Made by a program: the position numbers and the translations under genes. 64,000 nucleotides of DNA from Garcia nutans (lineage: Eukaryota > Streptophyta > Magnoliopsida > Malpighiales > Euphorbiaceae), in contig CANTUV010000035.1 in NCBI GenBank assembly GCA_947685225.1, positions 379,501 through 443,500 on the forward strand, given 5' to 3'. Below are positions 1-11,817 of the stretch, piece by piece; position 1 is the first letter of the stretch; each line of letters begins with the position of its first letter. The notes under the pieces were generated by a model. It searched no databases. It was not told where the DNA came from and worked only from the letters and a program-made list of their open reading frames with translations.

Positions 1-14
1 TACTAACTGGACAA

Positions 15-3000
15 CTAGTTCACATACTGGGCCTCTCCTAGACATTTTTTTACCGCCTCATTAGCCTTTTGTGACTCTGCCCGTTCTTCTCGTTTTTTCT
101 TCTCCCTGAAAAGCCAGAAATATTTCAGAAACAAGAACAGCTAAAAAAAATGAAAAGTATTATGGCACCGTACTCTCCAGGAGCAACATAACATTAGAAT
201 ACATAAGTTATTATCACTTCTTAATGCCATAGGCTATGGCATTTTTTAGGATTCATAACCTAACGAGGAAACATAATCTCCCATTGGATTTAACCTTGAT
301 TTTAAGTGTGATGCTCACAAATTTTCTCTGATTGAGATGACGTATGTAATTTCAATTCTCATAGTTTTCCCATTAACATTGTAAAAATTGCCGTTTTTAT
401 CAACTTTACCATATAACAAGTTGCAACTTAATTGCTTAGTGCTAGAGCTTGACTGATGAACACTTGTTATGTTTGCAACACCAGCTAAATAAATAGAACC
501 GCTGCAATGAAGTAAAAGTTAATGTAATCAAGAGGAATTTACTGTACCTATCCACATACTCCTTAAGCAACTCTTTTGCCTGAACCAGCTTGGAAAGGAG
601 GTTGCGGTACACATCAAGATCACGATCCACACTTTTTTTATTTACATTTAATGCTGCACAAAGCTGTTCCATATCAATTATTAGAAAAATGCCAAGACAT
701 TTTTTATGTTAAATATTAAAAAAAATGGAATTTTATCTATTGGGAGTTTATCAAAGTTAGAGGGAACCTCTTTTAGTGAATTAACCCTCTGAACTTGAGT
801 TGTTTTAGTAAACTGGCTAATTATATAATGTGCAAATTCAAAGCCAAAAAGCAGCTGAACTAGAAATCATTCCGTTTGTAATTGGATCTACCAAACCCAT
901 CAAACACATTGAGCTAGGACAAAGCCATTTTAAATTATGACATAGCCTAAAAACAATTCTATAACCCGGAATGACAAGCATTTCAGTTTACTTAGATCAA
1001 ATAATTTGTATGTAGTACCATCGTATTACACTTGTGGTGTTCTGCATACCCTAATATGCAGCTTGAAAAAAAAACACCCTAAATAAATGAAGCTTGAATA
1101 TGCTTTCCATAATTTAAAAGTCTGATTTCTCATTTTGGAAAGAATAACAAAGCAAGCATCTCCATAACAATATGGATGTGAACACTTAACTCTATATAAC
1201 AATATGGCAAAACAGCTAACATACGAGGGGGGAAAATTCACTATCAGCTTATGATTGTTGTGGCTAACGCCTAGCTACATCAAATTATTCGCATTTTGCA
1301 GAAACTTAAGAATTGCAAACATTTAATTGACAGTAAGAAATCCATGTGCAGTTGCAAGACTTATATAGAAGGAATGTAAGACGCAACCTTTTCCAATATG
1401 GTGGGCTCAGTAGCATTTGAAAGCTCGAGAAGACGAAATAGCCCAATGGCAAAGAAACGGCTGTAGCTGAAGCTCCCATTCCGAGCCCTTTCTGCAATGT
1501 CCTTTAATATCCCCTCAACCTCTCCTTCTTTGGATGAAAAGTCAACTAATGAACTGGCAGTCTGAGAGCGAGCCCACTCTTCCAACTTTTTTGCATCACT
1601 TCTGCAGTTCATAACTTACAAAATTATTATAAATAGTGGTGAGTGTTTCTATCTGTCATATTAAATGTCTTACAAGTTAGTTGTGAGGGAAAGGGGACGG
1701 AAAATATTCAGATTTTATCTATGCTATGAATCTTTTTTTTTTTCAATGGGTTCACTCAACTTTCAAAACATCTTTAATTGTTTTTGCCATATTTTTTTAG
1801 TCTCTCCAATCTCCATTTTAAGTAGGTCCTTGAAACAGAAAAATAACACATAACGCATGATTAAAAATTGAATTATTTATATGATAATTTAGATATTTCA
1901 TTAAAAAAGAGGTAGTAGATTATTCAAGGATGATAGATGATAAAGCATTCTTATTTTTAAACGCAGAATAATCAGAAAGGCCTTTGTTTAGAAAATACTT
2001 GAGCTCAGATTTCCATCCACCTTCTAGAGAAGAGACTTGATGATATGCGAGGTACTATCACAGAATATCTAAAGTATTGACACGAAATACCTTTTCCCCA
2101 AACTGAAGGCTTAATTTAAAAAGAAAAACAGTAATCATGGAAGACAAACCTATATTGCTCTGGTTCCTCCTTTAATGCCTTTATGTATGCTTGAAAAATG
2201 GCCTCTCGATCCTCATCACTCGGGTATCCTTCCATTAGTTGATCATACACAGTAACAAAACCAAGGGCAAAGACAGGGTCATATCGGTATGTCCTCTTGT
2301 ATCTCATCAAATGTTGTTGAACAATCAGCTCCTGAAGAACAGTATTGTAGATACTAGGAATAGGCCTGCTGTATGCCTTTAGAAAATTTAACTTGGTGTC
2401 AGCAACTGTAGGCAAATCTGCAATGTCAGACAAATAGATCATGACTGAGAAATGGATCTGCTAATATGCTACATAAACAAACCTAGAATGCAGATTTAAA
2501 TCGATTAATATGAAAACTTTTAAGCTCTAATTCTTGGGCACCACCAAGTATCAGCATTGCAGATATAGTAAACCATACTAAAGTTTTAATCTTGGTTAAG
2601 ATTAAATATGCACAAATTAAACAATTGAGATATGATAATCACATATTTTAATTGTTAGCAATTCCTTCTGAAGAATGCAATTCCTACTCTGAGCAAGCAA
2701 CTGAATTAGTAAAGGCTGTCACTTTTCCTAATTCTCCCTCCACCCCACACCCAAAAAAAAAAAAAAAACTATACTGCACTAGGGCAATTCACTACAGTAA
2801 GTTCTATATTTTCGCATGAACCAATCAGAATTGACAAAATCGAATGAATAAAAAGGAATCAGAAAATTAAAAAATTTTCACCTGCAGCAGTGGACATGCA
2901 ATGGATAACCATGCGAGAAGTAGAATTTGAAGTTCTAACACCCACATAATGACAAGAAACACCATTACGGGATCGAAAATTATCGAAATTCGAAGCTAAG

Positions 3001-3083
3001 GAACGAGAACAGGAAGCGAAGGCTTTTCTATCGGTAGAAGATTGGCATATTGCGGAGAAGGAGACTGAAGTAACAGCCGCCAT
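15..3083 (-). CDS. THF1: Protein THYLAKOID FORMATION 1 (THF1/Psb29), chloroplast
   Basis: Five exons on the minus strand: 3083-2882, 2405-2150, 1601-1388, 663-548 and 105-15. All introns are GT-AG and phases agree, giving 292 aa, close to the usual plant length. The N-terminus (from MAAVTSV) is Ser/Arg-rich and acid-poor, as in a transit peptide. The core carries family signatures such as FLKAYSRPIPSIYNTVLQEL, YRYDPVFALGFVTVYDQLM and NKKSVDRDLDVYRNLLSKL, and the tail is a charged helix (EKKKREERAESQKANEA). THF1 is a plastid protein known for roles in thylakoid biogenesis, FtsH/PSII dynamics and sugar signalling. An in-frame ATG 12 bases upstream (3095) exists; 3083 is preferred because family members begin MAA. 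The gene looks intact, and the window starts only 14 bases past its stop, so its 3' UTR is cut off. Confidence 0.95.
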
Positions 3084-4245
3084 AATTTTAATCAATAATA
3101 TAAATTAGAAATCGAAACTGAAAGAAAGGAAGAGAGAGAATTTTACCAGAAAGTTTTTATATCATAACGGAAAAGAAAAGAAAATCGAAGGAAAAATTTG
3201 CATTGTAATTTTCGTAAATTTTCTTTTGGTGCGAGAAAATGAGGTTAGAAAGAGAAGGCTTATCCAAATCCAATTGTAAATGCAAATGGAAATGAGATTT
3301 TTTGGGGTTCTAGAAAAGAGCCGCTAACAATTTGACACGTTTGCAATTTTTCTTGTGTGGCTAGGCTTCTGGTAAATCGGAAGAGCAAGCCATGTCACGG
3401 TTCGTGTCAATATGGTTTGAATTCAACGACGTCGTTTTATTGTCTATTGTTAGCTTATAAGTTAGCTAACCCATGTGCAAGCTTGCTGGCTTCTCTTTTA
3501 ATATATCTAACAAGACTGCAATTCAAAATATTCACCCAAATTTTCAAAGATTGAAATGAGAAATGGGATTTTTTCTTTCAGCGAGATCTTGAGTTTGATG
3601 GATCACTTTTAAAATTTAAGTGGAATTATTTTATTTTTTTAATGAATTTATCTAACATTTAATTCAGATTAGTTTATAGTCTTATTATAGGATACTGGTT
3701 GGATAAAAAAACCATATTCTACTCTTTATTGAATAAAATTAAAACTAGAGAATTTATTTATTTTTTGTTATATTTCTCTTAATTTATTTATTTTATTATT
3801 TATTTATCTGTTTAATCATCTTATCTTCTTATATTATCAATCATTTTATCTCTATTATTATTTTATTAATGAACATAAATATTTTATTTAAATTTTAACT
3901 TTATAAATATAAAATGTTATAAAATTTTTGCATATATAATAAAAAGAATAAAAAATATAAGTGTTCTTTATTTTTAAATATTTTTTAAGATAATTATTTT
4001 TTATTTATTAATAATTTTATAATATATTAATTGTATAATAATTTTATATTAATTATTTATATATTTTATATTTAATTAATATGAAAATTAAATATATTAA
4101 AAAAATATTCTTGTAGTTTGAGACTCTTATCCGATAACACAGGGAATTATGGACACCTAAGTCCGAACCATTAAACCATTGACTAAGCTATAAAGCTTTA
4201 ATGACCAAGTGAATATGAGAGTGTTGTATCTAAAGGCTATAAAAT

Positions 4246-4282
4246 TTATATATATATATATATATAAGAGAGAGAGAGAGAG
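4246..4282. repeat. (TA)n-(GA)n compound microsatellite
   Basis: An alternating TA run passes directly into a GA run. It is a simple repeat, likely polymorphic. Confidence 0.9.
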
Positions 4283-4676
4283 GGAGAAGTGACGTCGTTT
4301 TCATTAAGTAGATGGATGTAATTATTTGTCCGCAAGTGGATGCGTCTTGGCAAAGTATCAAATGCGTGTTGTGTTTGCTACTTAAGCTCAATTGACATTT
4401 TAAGTGATTTGATAACTTAAATATTAGATAATAATATAATTTTAATCAGTTTTTTAAAAGTTGGATTTTGTTATTTTTTTAAACACTTATTTTTTAAGCA
4501 GTTTTTACCAAGTAAAAGATTATATTATCCTTACCTAATCTTTAATATTTTAAATTTGTCCACTCTATACAATGTCCACTCTCATTGTCTAATTAAAAAT
4601 ATTTTTAGAATTCTAATTAATTTGGTAATATTTACATGGTAGTTTTTATTTATATAATTTATTGATAACACTAATA

Positions 4677-4720
<44 letters not shown>

Positions 4721-4760
4721 GTTATTATTAAATAAATTTATTATTATTATTATTATTATT
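4677..4760. repeat. (ATT)n microsatellite, interrupted
   Basis: A long trinucleotide run of ATT/TTA units in two blocks, broken by a short 'gttattattaaataaattta' stretch. Confidence 0.9.
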
Positions 4761-5748
4761 GTAAAATAAATTTTGAATTAACATTTAAAAAATTATTTTT
4801 ATACAATAAATAAACTCATGGACAGTTTGGTCATTTTGACAGTTTCTGCAATTAAAAACTGATTATAAGCTGATTTTATAGAAACACTTAACTGATTATA
4901 AACTGATTATCAGCTGATTATTAACTAGTTTACAGAAACGCTTAACTGCTTATTTTTAATCTGATTATAATCTAAAAATTACTTATTCATAATAAGTTAA
5001 AAAGTTTCAATTTTGAGAAACACTCTCGTTATTATTATTAATCACATTTCTCACAATTTGTTGCAATTGTTTATTCATATTTTTGAATTCAGACTTAGTT
5101 GAACCATTTACATGCATTCTCTGCTTTCTCACTTTCAATATTTGCAGAGTTAATACTTAAAATTTTAACATCTTCTAGTTGAGCTCAAGTTGAACATTAA
5201 ACAACATAATCACTTAAAGTAACTCTCAGCTGATCTTCTGAACTTCTGCAGTAAAAAGAAAAGAAAAAGAAAGAAGACACACAGAGTTGCAGGCAATGGT
5301 TGTCTTATGTGTTGATCTTATCCAAGGGAAAAAGACCATAACGGGTATGTGAAATCCATGAATTCACGTGGGTTATATATATTCCATGTCCTCCAATGAC
5401 TAACAAAGCAGCGTACTTCCAATAATCTTTCTTAATCACCATTTGATAAGCGTTACACAGTCCCCCATCATGATGTGTACAACAGACAGAAGAGATATTT
5501 TAAACTAAAGCAGTTCAAGAAAAGAAATGAAAATGCAAAATTGTTAAATAAAGAGTAATGTTCTTCTGCACATGGGAGCCATTAATTTGCTTTAATTGCC
5601 TACTTCTGGCTTTTATATAGCTTTAGGAGGTCATTACGCAACAAAATACAGTCTAATCACTTGCTGCAAATATATATACATATACACACTTTATATGTTC
5701 TAGGTTTAGAATCTATATTGTTTACAGTGAGAAAATGGGTCAATTTGT

Positions 5749-5983
5749 TAAGAAATGTGTCAAATGCTAGAATTAAGAAAATAAATAATAATTAAAATAA
5801 TAATGGTTAAATTTTTTTTAGAATTTTTATGTTTAAATTATGATTATGATTTGATGATTTGATTTTATAATTTGGTTGTGGTTTTGTTTGTTAAGTTTTT
5901 ATTATAAATATATAAGGTTTTATAAATAATATAAAATAAGTTTTTTTCTTACATTCATTATATTACTATGTCAAAAATAATGA
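5749..5983 (+). repeat. Left LTR of the gag-only copia relic
   Basis: Matches 7184-7413 along its whole length (shared 'tgtcaaatgctagaatta', 'ataataatggttaa', 'attataaatatataag'). Its first bases read TA where the right copy has TG. The end is set just before the primer-binding-like sequence. Confidence 0.7.
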
Positions 5984-7183
5984 TAGTGATATCAGAGTTA
6001 TTCATCTTGAGGGTGCTCGTAAGTTTCTAAAAGCTAAAAACTATAAACACAAAATAAACGTCTTACAAATCCATAAAATAATATTTTCTTTATTTTTATA
6101 AAATTCAACCACAAACAACTCAAGATGAAAATTGAAGTTTCTTTCTCTTCAATTTCAGCCCTAATATTTAATGGAACAAATTATTAAATATGAGCTGTTA
6201 AAATGAAAACCTATTTTAATACTAATAACTCATGGGAAACTGTGCAGCAAAATTATGAAGTTTCAAAATTACCAAACAATTTAACTGTTGCACAAATAAA
6301 AACACAAAAAAAAAAAGAAAGAAAGCAACGAAAATAAAAAACAAAGTCAATTTTATTCACAACTATCTCTTCTATCATTTTCAACATAATAATGACAAAG
6401 AAAACAATAAAAGATATATGAGATTCCTTAAAACAAGAGTACAAAGGAAGTGAAAGAATCAAAGGAATGCAAGTGTTGAATGTAGTTCGAGAATTTAAGA
6501 TGCAAATGATGAAATAATTGGATTCTATCAAAGATTATGTAAATAGGCTTTTTGGTATTGCTAATAAAGTGAGACTCCTTGGTACTGATTTTTTCGATTC
6601 TAGATTTATTTAAAAAATTCTTGTTACACCTACTGAAAAATTTAAAATTACAATTACAGCTTTGAAAAACTCAAGAGATCTGTTAAGTATTATCTTGACA
6701 GAATTCTTAAATGCATTGTAGGCTCAAAAACAAAGAAAGTTTATGAGGAAATAATACATTATGGAAGGAGCTTTGCTAGTAAATTCAATGATGAAAATAA
6801 ATATTTTGGAAGAAAATTATCCATCATGTCCTCATTGCAAGAAGGTAAATCATGTACAATACAAATATTGATAGAAGCCAGATATTAAATGCATCAATTG
6901 TGGTCAAATAGATCACATAAATACAATATGCAAAAGTAAACAATAAAAAAAAGCCAAAACAGTTGTGATTGAAAAACAAAAGGATGATTTATTTTAAATC
7001 TTTTAAACATATAACTATGCTTACAACTAACAAAAAATATATCATGCATAGGATCACAAAAAATATATCATATCTATGCCTAAAAAAAATATCATGCCTT
7101 TATTTACAACTAAAATAAATATCATATTTTCATCCCTATAACTATTGAAAAAAATTTGCAGTATTTGACCTATGAATAAGTAT

Positions 7184-7413
7184 TGAGAAGTGTGTCAAAT
7201 GCTAGAATTAAAAAAATAAATTAAAATTAAAATTAAAATAATAATGGTTAAGTTTTTTTTTAGAAATTTTATGTTTAAATTATTGTTATAATTTTATGAT
7301 TTAATTGTGATTTTATTTGTTAAGTTTTATTATAAATATATAAGATTTTATGAATAATAAAAAAATAAATTTCTTTTCTTATATTTATTATATTATTATA
7401 TGTCAAAAATAAC
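7184..7413 (+). repeat. Right LTR of the gag-only copia relic
   Basis: Partner of the repeat at 5749-5983, starting TGAGAAGTGTGTCAAATG and ending near 'aaaaataaca'. Several indels separate the two copies, so the insertion is old. Confidence 0.7.
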
Positions 7414-7684
7414 AACACAGTTGCTTAAGTTAGAATGAAGCTTTCTTTAATCAAAATTTGTAATTATTTATTTGCTTTAATCAGTAAAAGGCATGGATTT
7501 TGCCAAGTGGAGTGAAATCAACAATCTTGAGTGAATTAATATTAGTAAAAACAACGGCCAAGTGGAAGCTAAGCTAGCCACTTTCATTCTTTCAGCAAGA
7601 GCTTTTTGAAAGCAAGGAACCACCAGAACAAAACCATGCTTCTTCTTCCTTCCTTTCTTCTTCTTTTTTTTTTTTCTGTTTCCC

Positions 7685-7699
7685 TTTATATATATAATA
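7685..7699 (+). promoter_or_regulatory. TATA box of the 7885 wound-responsive gene
   Basis: TTTATATATATAATA lies about 190 bases before the ATG at 7885. No other regulatory motif is clear here. Confidence 0.5.
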
Positions 7700-7884
7700 T
7701 ATTCATATCCATTTAGCTTGTTATAAATGGTTCTGTTGACATCCCAAACAACCTACCTTTCAATTCTCATCAAATCAAATCTTCACTAAAATTACTGTCT
7801 TTCTCTCTTGAGACATACACAAACACAAACACAATTTTGAAAAGAAGGGTATCAAGAATTTTTTTAAAAACTTGGTTGCTAGAT

Positions 7885-8142
7885 ATGAACTTGAGATATA
7901 TGAGCAAGGAATTTCTTCAAGCAAATTCCCAGAAGAAGATGATGCAAGGAGTTGAAGATAAAGCTTCAAAAACCAGTTCCTGCTTGCTCAAGGACTCTGC
8001 TAATTCATCCAAGAAAATGACAAAATTTTCAGGTAATACTTACAGTCCCAAACCTCATAAAACTAGTGAAGATTGTAAGCTTAAACAGGCAGAGGAGTCA
8101 CTGAGGACTGTCATGTACTTGAGCTGTTGGGGTCCTAATTGA
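7885..8142 (+). CDS. Wound-responsive family protein (DUF3774), 85 aa
   Basis: Short intronless ORF ending in the family signature AEESLRTVMYLSCWGPN followed directly by the stop. The start is the first in-frame ATG; the frame is open further upstream, but only from non-ATG codons. The N-terminal half is Lys/Ser-rich (MNLRYMSKEFLQANS...) and lacks the 'SKAWLVAASIGAVEALKDQ' start of the members at 11551 and 13417, so this is a divergent subtype. DUF3774 proteins are small plant proteins induced by wounding and low oxygen in Arabidopsis; their biochemical role is unknown. There is no signal peptide or membrane segment. Confidence is high for family and low for function. Confidence 0.85.
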   Translation: MNLRYMSKEFLQANSQKKMMQGVEDKASKTSSCLLKDSANSSKKMTKFSGNTYSPKPHKTSEDCKLKQAEESLRTVMYLSCWGPN

Positions 8143-9845
8143 AATGAATTCTGTATTATCGAAACTCCGAAACTATGGATGGTGCCTCTCTGCTTTGTAC
8201 TCTCTGTGAAGTTCTTGCCCTTTTCTTTTTTCTTTTTTGGCTTCCTCTTAGTTCAACTGTTCAAGGGAGGTGCTTGGAGAATGTATATAAGAGTCTGCAT
8301 GTAATATGTACTTTCATCACTTGACTATGACTATCTTTGTTAATTTGTTCATAGAAGAAATTAAGTTTCATCTCAAGACAATCTACAAAAATGGGGAAAT
8401 GGGAAGTGATAGAATTGTCAAAATAAAAAACAATATGGGACTTGAATGAGCAGAACGGTGACACATCCATTAATTATCTTATATATTTTAATTAAGCATC
8501 AAATGGGGATAAAATTTGTGATGTTTGACAATGATGACAAATGCCTACTATTTTACTTAGGAATATATGTTTCTCATTGACCAATATCCCTAAGGGAAGT
8601 AACAAAAACTATAAATTAAATAAATAAGTAAATAAATAAGCAAATATCTATTAATTTGTACAGAGACAATTTAACAATGAATGTATATCTCTAAACAATA
8701 GACTCAATATCAGTTTCGTCTCCCCGTATATAAGTACTCAAAAATATCAACTTTCAAGATTGACGTCAATGAATATTAACCCCATTGGCCTATAGGTACT
8801 AAGCTATAATGAATGGCACCAACACATTGTTCATTTTGGTACAATATAGAATATAAATCCATATGTTAAAGCACATGTAAAGATTTCATTTCTGAAAAAA
8901 GTAGGGTCATGGGATCCTCTGAATTTCAATTCTTATATCGAATGAAGTAAATATTCGACTATTAAAAAAAATTCAAATAAAATAAGCACTGGTTGGATAA
9001 GTTTCACAAATGTGTATATCCATATAATAATAAGTATGAATGAATGTGTTCTAAAGCTAAAAGGCTTCCAATGATTTTATTAAAGCAAGTTGGTTTACTA
9101 ATAAACATAGAGACAACAATATTTGATTATGGATTGAAAGAAAGGAGTGTTTGAGAACCCTTTTTCATTTCTACTAAAATCATCAAACTTCGAACTGAAT
9201 CTTTCAAGTTTTACCTTGGATAACAAACACAGATGAATTTGAAGAGTATTTGTTTAGTGCTAGATTTCATATCTAATTAAGGAGATTTTTGCAATACAAT
9301 TTTGGTAGAATAATTAATGAAATGATTAGTGTTTTTTTTATTAATTTCATATAGGAATAAAACACCAAAAACTCGAATTCAAAATTTAAAGCATGAGTAA
9401 TATATGCTTTGATCATCAAGCTACATGTTGGTGATCAAAATGATTTGTGTGTTGTAATTACTGTATTAGTATAATAGATGAAATGAAAATTTTGTTATCA
9501 CTTGATAAAGAAAAACAAATTAAGATTCAAAGATGTAAAAAAAAAGGGCTGAGAAACCCTGGCAATTATGTGGTTCATTGAAAATTGAAATTAACCTAAT
9601 AATAACAATAATAAGGTTCATGGAGTCTAAATATAAATTAATTAACGAAAATGTTACTAGGATCTTAAATGTTTATATTGTCCATTTCCATACAAAGATA
9701 GTCACTGTAACTACATAGAAGCTTTCACTAAAACACTAACAAAACAGAAGGGAAAAAAGATTGAAAAACAGAAGAAAAATCTACAAATCTAGGCAAGTTA
9801 AGATCAACAAGAAGTAATTTACAGCAGAAAACTTGCTGATTTTCT
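8143..9845. other. Intergenic DNA between two DUF3774 genes
   Basis: AT-rich sequence. No coding region, RNA gene or clear mobile element was seen on either strand. Confidence 0.6.
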
Positions 9846-10112
9846 TTATATCATATGGGGTCCCCAGCAAACAAGATGCATAATTTTCTCAGCCTTCTCA
9901 GCTTGCTTTAGCTTCTCTTTGTTGTCATCAATCCCAAACTTCTTTGCAGCTTCTCCGGCAGGAGATGAGGCTGAAGCTGGAACCCATCTAGCCGGAAAAG
10001 TGTTGGCAGGTTCTGTGCGTGGTTTAGGTTGAGAAGGCTGGCGTCCAGTGACCATAGCTCTAGAGATAAGCTCTCTCAAATCTTGAACAGCTCTTGTGTA
10101 TATCCTGCTCAT
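9846..10112 (-). CDS. Divergent wound-responsive family protein (DUF3774), 88 aa
   Basis: Single-exon minus-strand ORF starting MSRIYTRAVQDLRELISRAM and ending EKIMHLVCWGPHMI. The tail matches the family consensus (R-x-VMYLSCWGPN), but Asn is replaced by His and two residues are added. The middle is rich in Pro, Ala and Lys. It is the only cluster member on the minus strand and faces away from its neighbours. The start is the first ATG of the frame, and the length fits the family (80-95 aa). It resembles the subgroup with an 'SR-Y-RAVQDLRELISRAM' N-terminus rather than the 'KAW' subgroup. Function unknown. Confidence 0.8.
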   Translation of the reverse strand: MSRIYTRAVQDLRELISRAMVTGRQPSQPKPRTEPANTFPARWVPASASSPAGEAAKKFGIDDNKEKLKQAEKAEKIMHLVCWGPHMI

Positions 10113-10707
10113 GCATTTAATTAGTTCTGATGAGAGTACTGTGCCATCCTGCTATGCTATAATATGTGTTAAACTAGCAACAAGCTAGGTGGCTTCTGGA
10201 ACTCATTTTCAGGGCTTAATTATTAACAATTAGTAAGCTCAGGTTTTTGGATTTCTATGAGGCTCTGTAATACAGGCCTGGATGGTGACATTCACACCAA
10301 TTAAAAATAAATAAATAAATAAACAAACAATATTTCTTCAAAAAAAAAATAAACAAACAATATACTTGCTGACTGAATCAACTCGCTCACAGTGTTTATT
10401 GGTTGCTTTGATTGAAATTACTTGAAAACTGATACTACCCATATAAAAATTGTCAAACCATATCAATCACTAGTTTTAATTAAATATCAATATACTATTT
10501 TTATACACATATATCCAAGAAAAGGCCAAAGCTTGCCTCTTCATTTTCTAAAACCGTCCAACAAGTTACTTAATCTTTATCTTTCTCAATGATTAATTAA
10601 TCTCTTTTTTATATTATATGGAAGCCTCACACCCTTTACAACCCATGTCAATTTAGGCATAAACTAAGAAGAAACAGGAAAAAAATCAAGTATTTAATTT
10701 CACGAAA

Positions 10708-10885
10708 ATGGATTCAACAGAAACAAGCAAAGCTTGGATTTTGGCAGCAATTATAGAAGCAATTGACGCGTTGAAAGATCAAGGATTCTGTGACTGAGTT
10801 TTGGCTAAGTTAGACTAGAGAAAATGGAGCAATATGAAAGAGTCTTTAAGAAAGTAATGTATTTAAGCTGTGGGAGTCCCAATTA
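10708..10885 (+). pseudogene. Broken DUF3774 wound-responsive gene copy
   Basis: Begins like an intact member (MDSTETSKAWILAAIIEAI, then DALKDQGFC), then hits a TGA where the paralogue at 13417 continues 'CRWNYTLRS'. The middle is largely deleted. The tail 'SLRK-VMYLSCGSPN' is still readable but in a shifted frame (one base missing before VMY) and has lost the Trp of CWGPN. At about 180 bp it is shorter than its intact paralogues (about 255 bp). It lies less than 1 kb upstream of the closest intact paralogue, so it is probably a tandem duplicate that decayed. Confidence 0.8.
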
Positions 10886-11002
10886 ATTGACAATATCAAT
10901 ACACATAAATGAATCGTAAGCAAGCTCAGATATAGTGTAACTGTATAAATATATAAAAAAAAATAAATGTTTAATTATCATTTTTCCACATTTTGTGGGG
11001 AA

Positions 11003-11026
11003 AAGAGAGAGAGAGAGAGAGAGAGG
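11003..11026. repeat. (GA)n microsatellite
   Basis: An AGAGAG run of about 24 bases in the spacer between the broken copy at 10708 and the gene at 11551. Confidence 0.85.
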
Positions 11027-11421
11027 GAAAGAACATTTCTCGTGGTTGATATGGTTGATTGCTTGTAAGATTAAAAAGTCCTGAATAATGAAGGCAAGAA
11101 AACAACTGATTTGGACTTTTGAGTAGAAAACAGGTGGTTTGGATTAGGTCCCATAACTCTATGCTATGCCTTGATTTTTTTTTAACTTTTTTTTTATTTT
11201 TTTTATTTAAACATTGTGCTCATTCTTCTAACTTATCTAGTAGTGATTGTGACACCACATTTTATCTCAATTTTACCCTCAAATAATTAATATGATAAGG
11301 TGGTTTTGCATGGGCAATCAAGTCATTATGCCACTGAAAAAGGGTCCAAAACCATTAGCTTTAACAATGAGAGCTGCTGGTTTTCACTAAACATTAAGCA
11401 ACAAAAAATCCTATCATCCTC

Positions 11422-11429
11422 TATAAATA
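11422..11429 (+). promoter_or_regulatory. TATA box of the 11551 wound-responsive gene
   Basis: TATAAATA in 'cctctataaatacagc', about 130 bases before the start codon at 11551. Good match and spacing. Confidence 0.65.
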
Positions 11430-11550
11430 CAGCAATGGCAATCATCAGTTCATCAGCTTTAGATCAAACTGATAAATTATTTTCTACTCACAGCTTAATT
11501 TGTGAAGTGTCTCAAGTCTGAAAATAACTAGCAAAGAAAAGAAAGAAATA

Positions 11551-11817
11551 ATGGGTTCAGCAGGCAAAGCATGGATGGTAGCTGAAAGCATTGGAGCTGT
11601 AGAGGTATTGAAAGACCAGCTTGGGTTTTGCAGATGGAACTATACATTAAGATCTTTGCATCAACATGCCAAGAATAACCTGAGGTCTGTTTCTCAGGCC
11701 AAGAAACTCTCTTCTTCGTCTGTCATCTTATCATCAACTACTGCAAATGAAGTGAAGAAATCAGAAGAGTCTTTAAGAGCAGTCATGTACCTGAGTTGCT
11801 GGGGTCCCAACAATTGA
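11551..11817 (+). CDS. Wound-responsive family protein (DUF3774), 88 aa
   Basis: Intronless ORF of the classic family layout. The N-terminus is GKAWMVAESIGAVEVLKDQ, followed by a short aromatic block (GFCRWNYTLRSLHQHAK), a Ser-rich linker and the tail SEESLRAVMYLSCWGPNN. It is very close to the gene at 13417 and to the broken copy at 10708, pointing to recent tandem duplication. The N-terminal block could form an amphipathic helix. There is no cleavable signal peptide. The start is supported by alignment with the paralogue MSSAAASKAW. In Arabidopsis, genes of this type respond strongly to wounding and hypoxia; the molecular role is not established. Confidence 0.9.
   Translation: MGSAGKAWMVAESIGAVEVLKDQLGFCRWNYTLRSLHQHAKNNLRSVSQAKKLSSSSVILSSTTANEVKKSEESLRAVMYLSCWGPNN

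Larger units (their letters stand above)
3096..5748. other. AT-rich intergenic DNA without a recognisable gene
   Basis: No credible coding region. About 4370-5020 contains a loosely repeated stretch (variants of 'aactgattat' and 'gaaacrcttaact') that may be an old MITE or hAT-like remnant, but no clean terminal inverted repeats could be defined. Microsatellites are listed separately. Confidence 0.6.
5749..7415 (+). mobile_element. Decayed Ty1-copia relic: two LTRs around a gag remnant, no pol
   Basis: Two direct repeats of about 230 bp flank a gag-like remnant. A sequence like the tRNA-iMet primer site (TGATATCAGAG, 5988-5998) follows the left LTR. The interior (about 6440-6960) reads, with many stops, like the gag of the element at 14.2-18.8 kb. 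Shared landmarks are the AATGCAAGTGTTGAATG region, the 'TTGGTACTGATTTT' region and two CCHC-like zinc knuckles (CPHCKKVNH; CINCGQIDHINTIC). No integrase, reverse transcriptase or RNase H sequence is visible. LTR ends are approximate because no clear target duplication was found. Confidence 0.7.

Noticed and set aside
4370..5020. MITE or hAT-like element
   Set aside because: Repeated words are visible, but no matching terminal inverted repeats or target duplication could be fixed.
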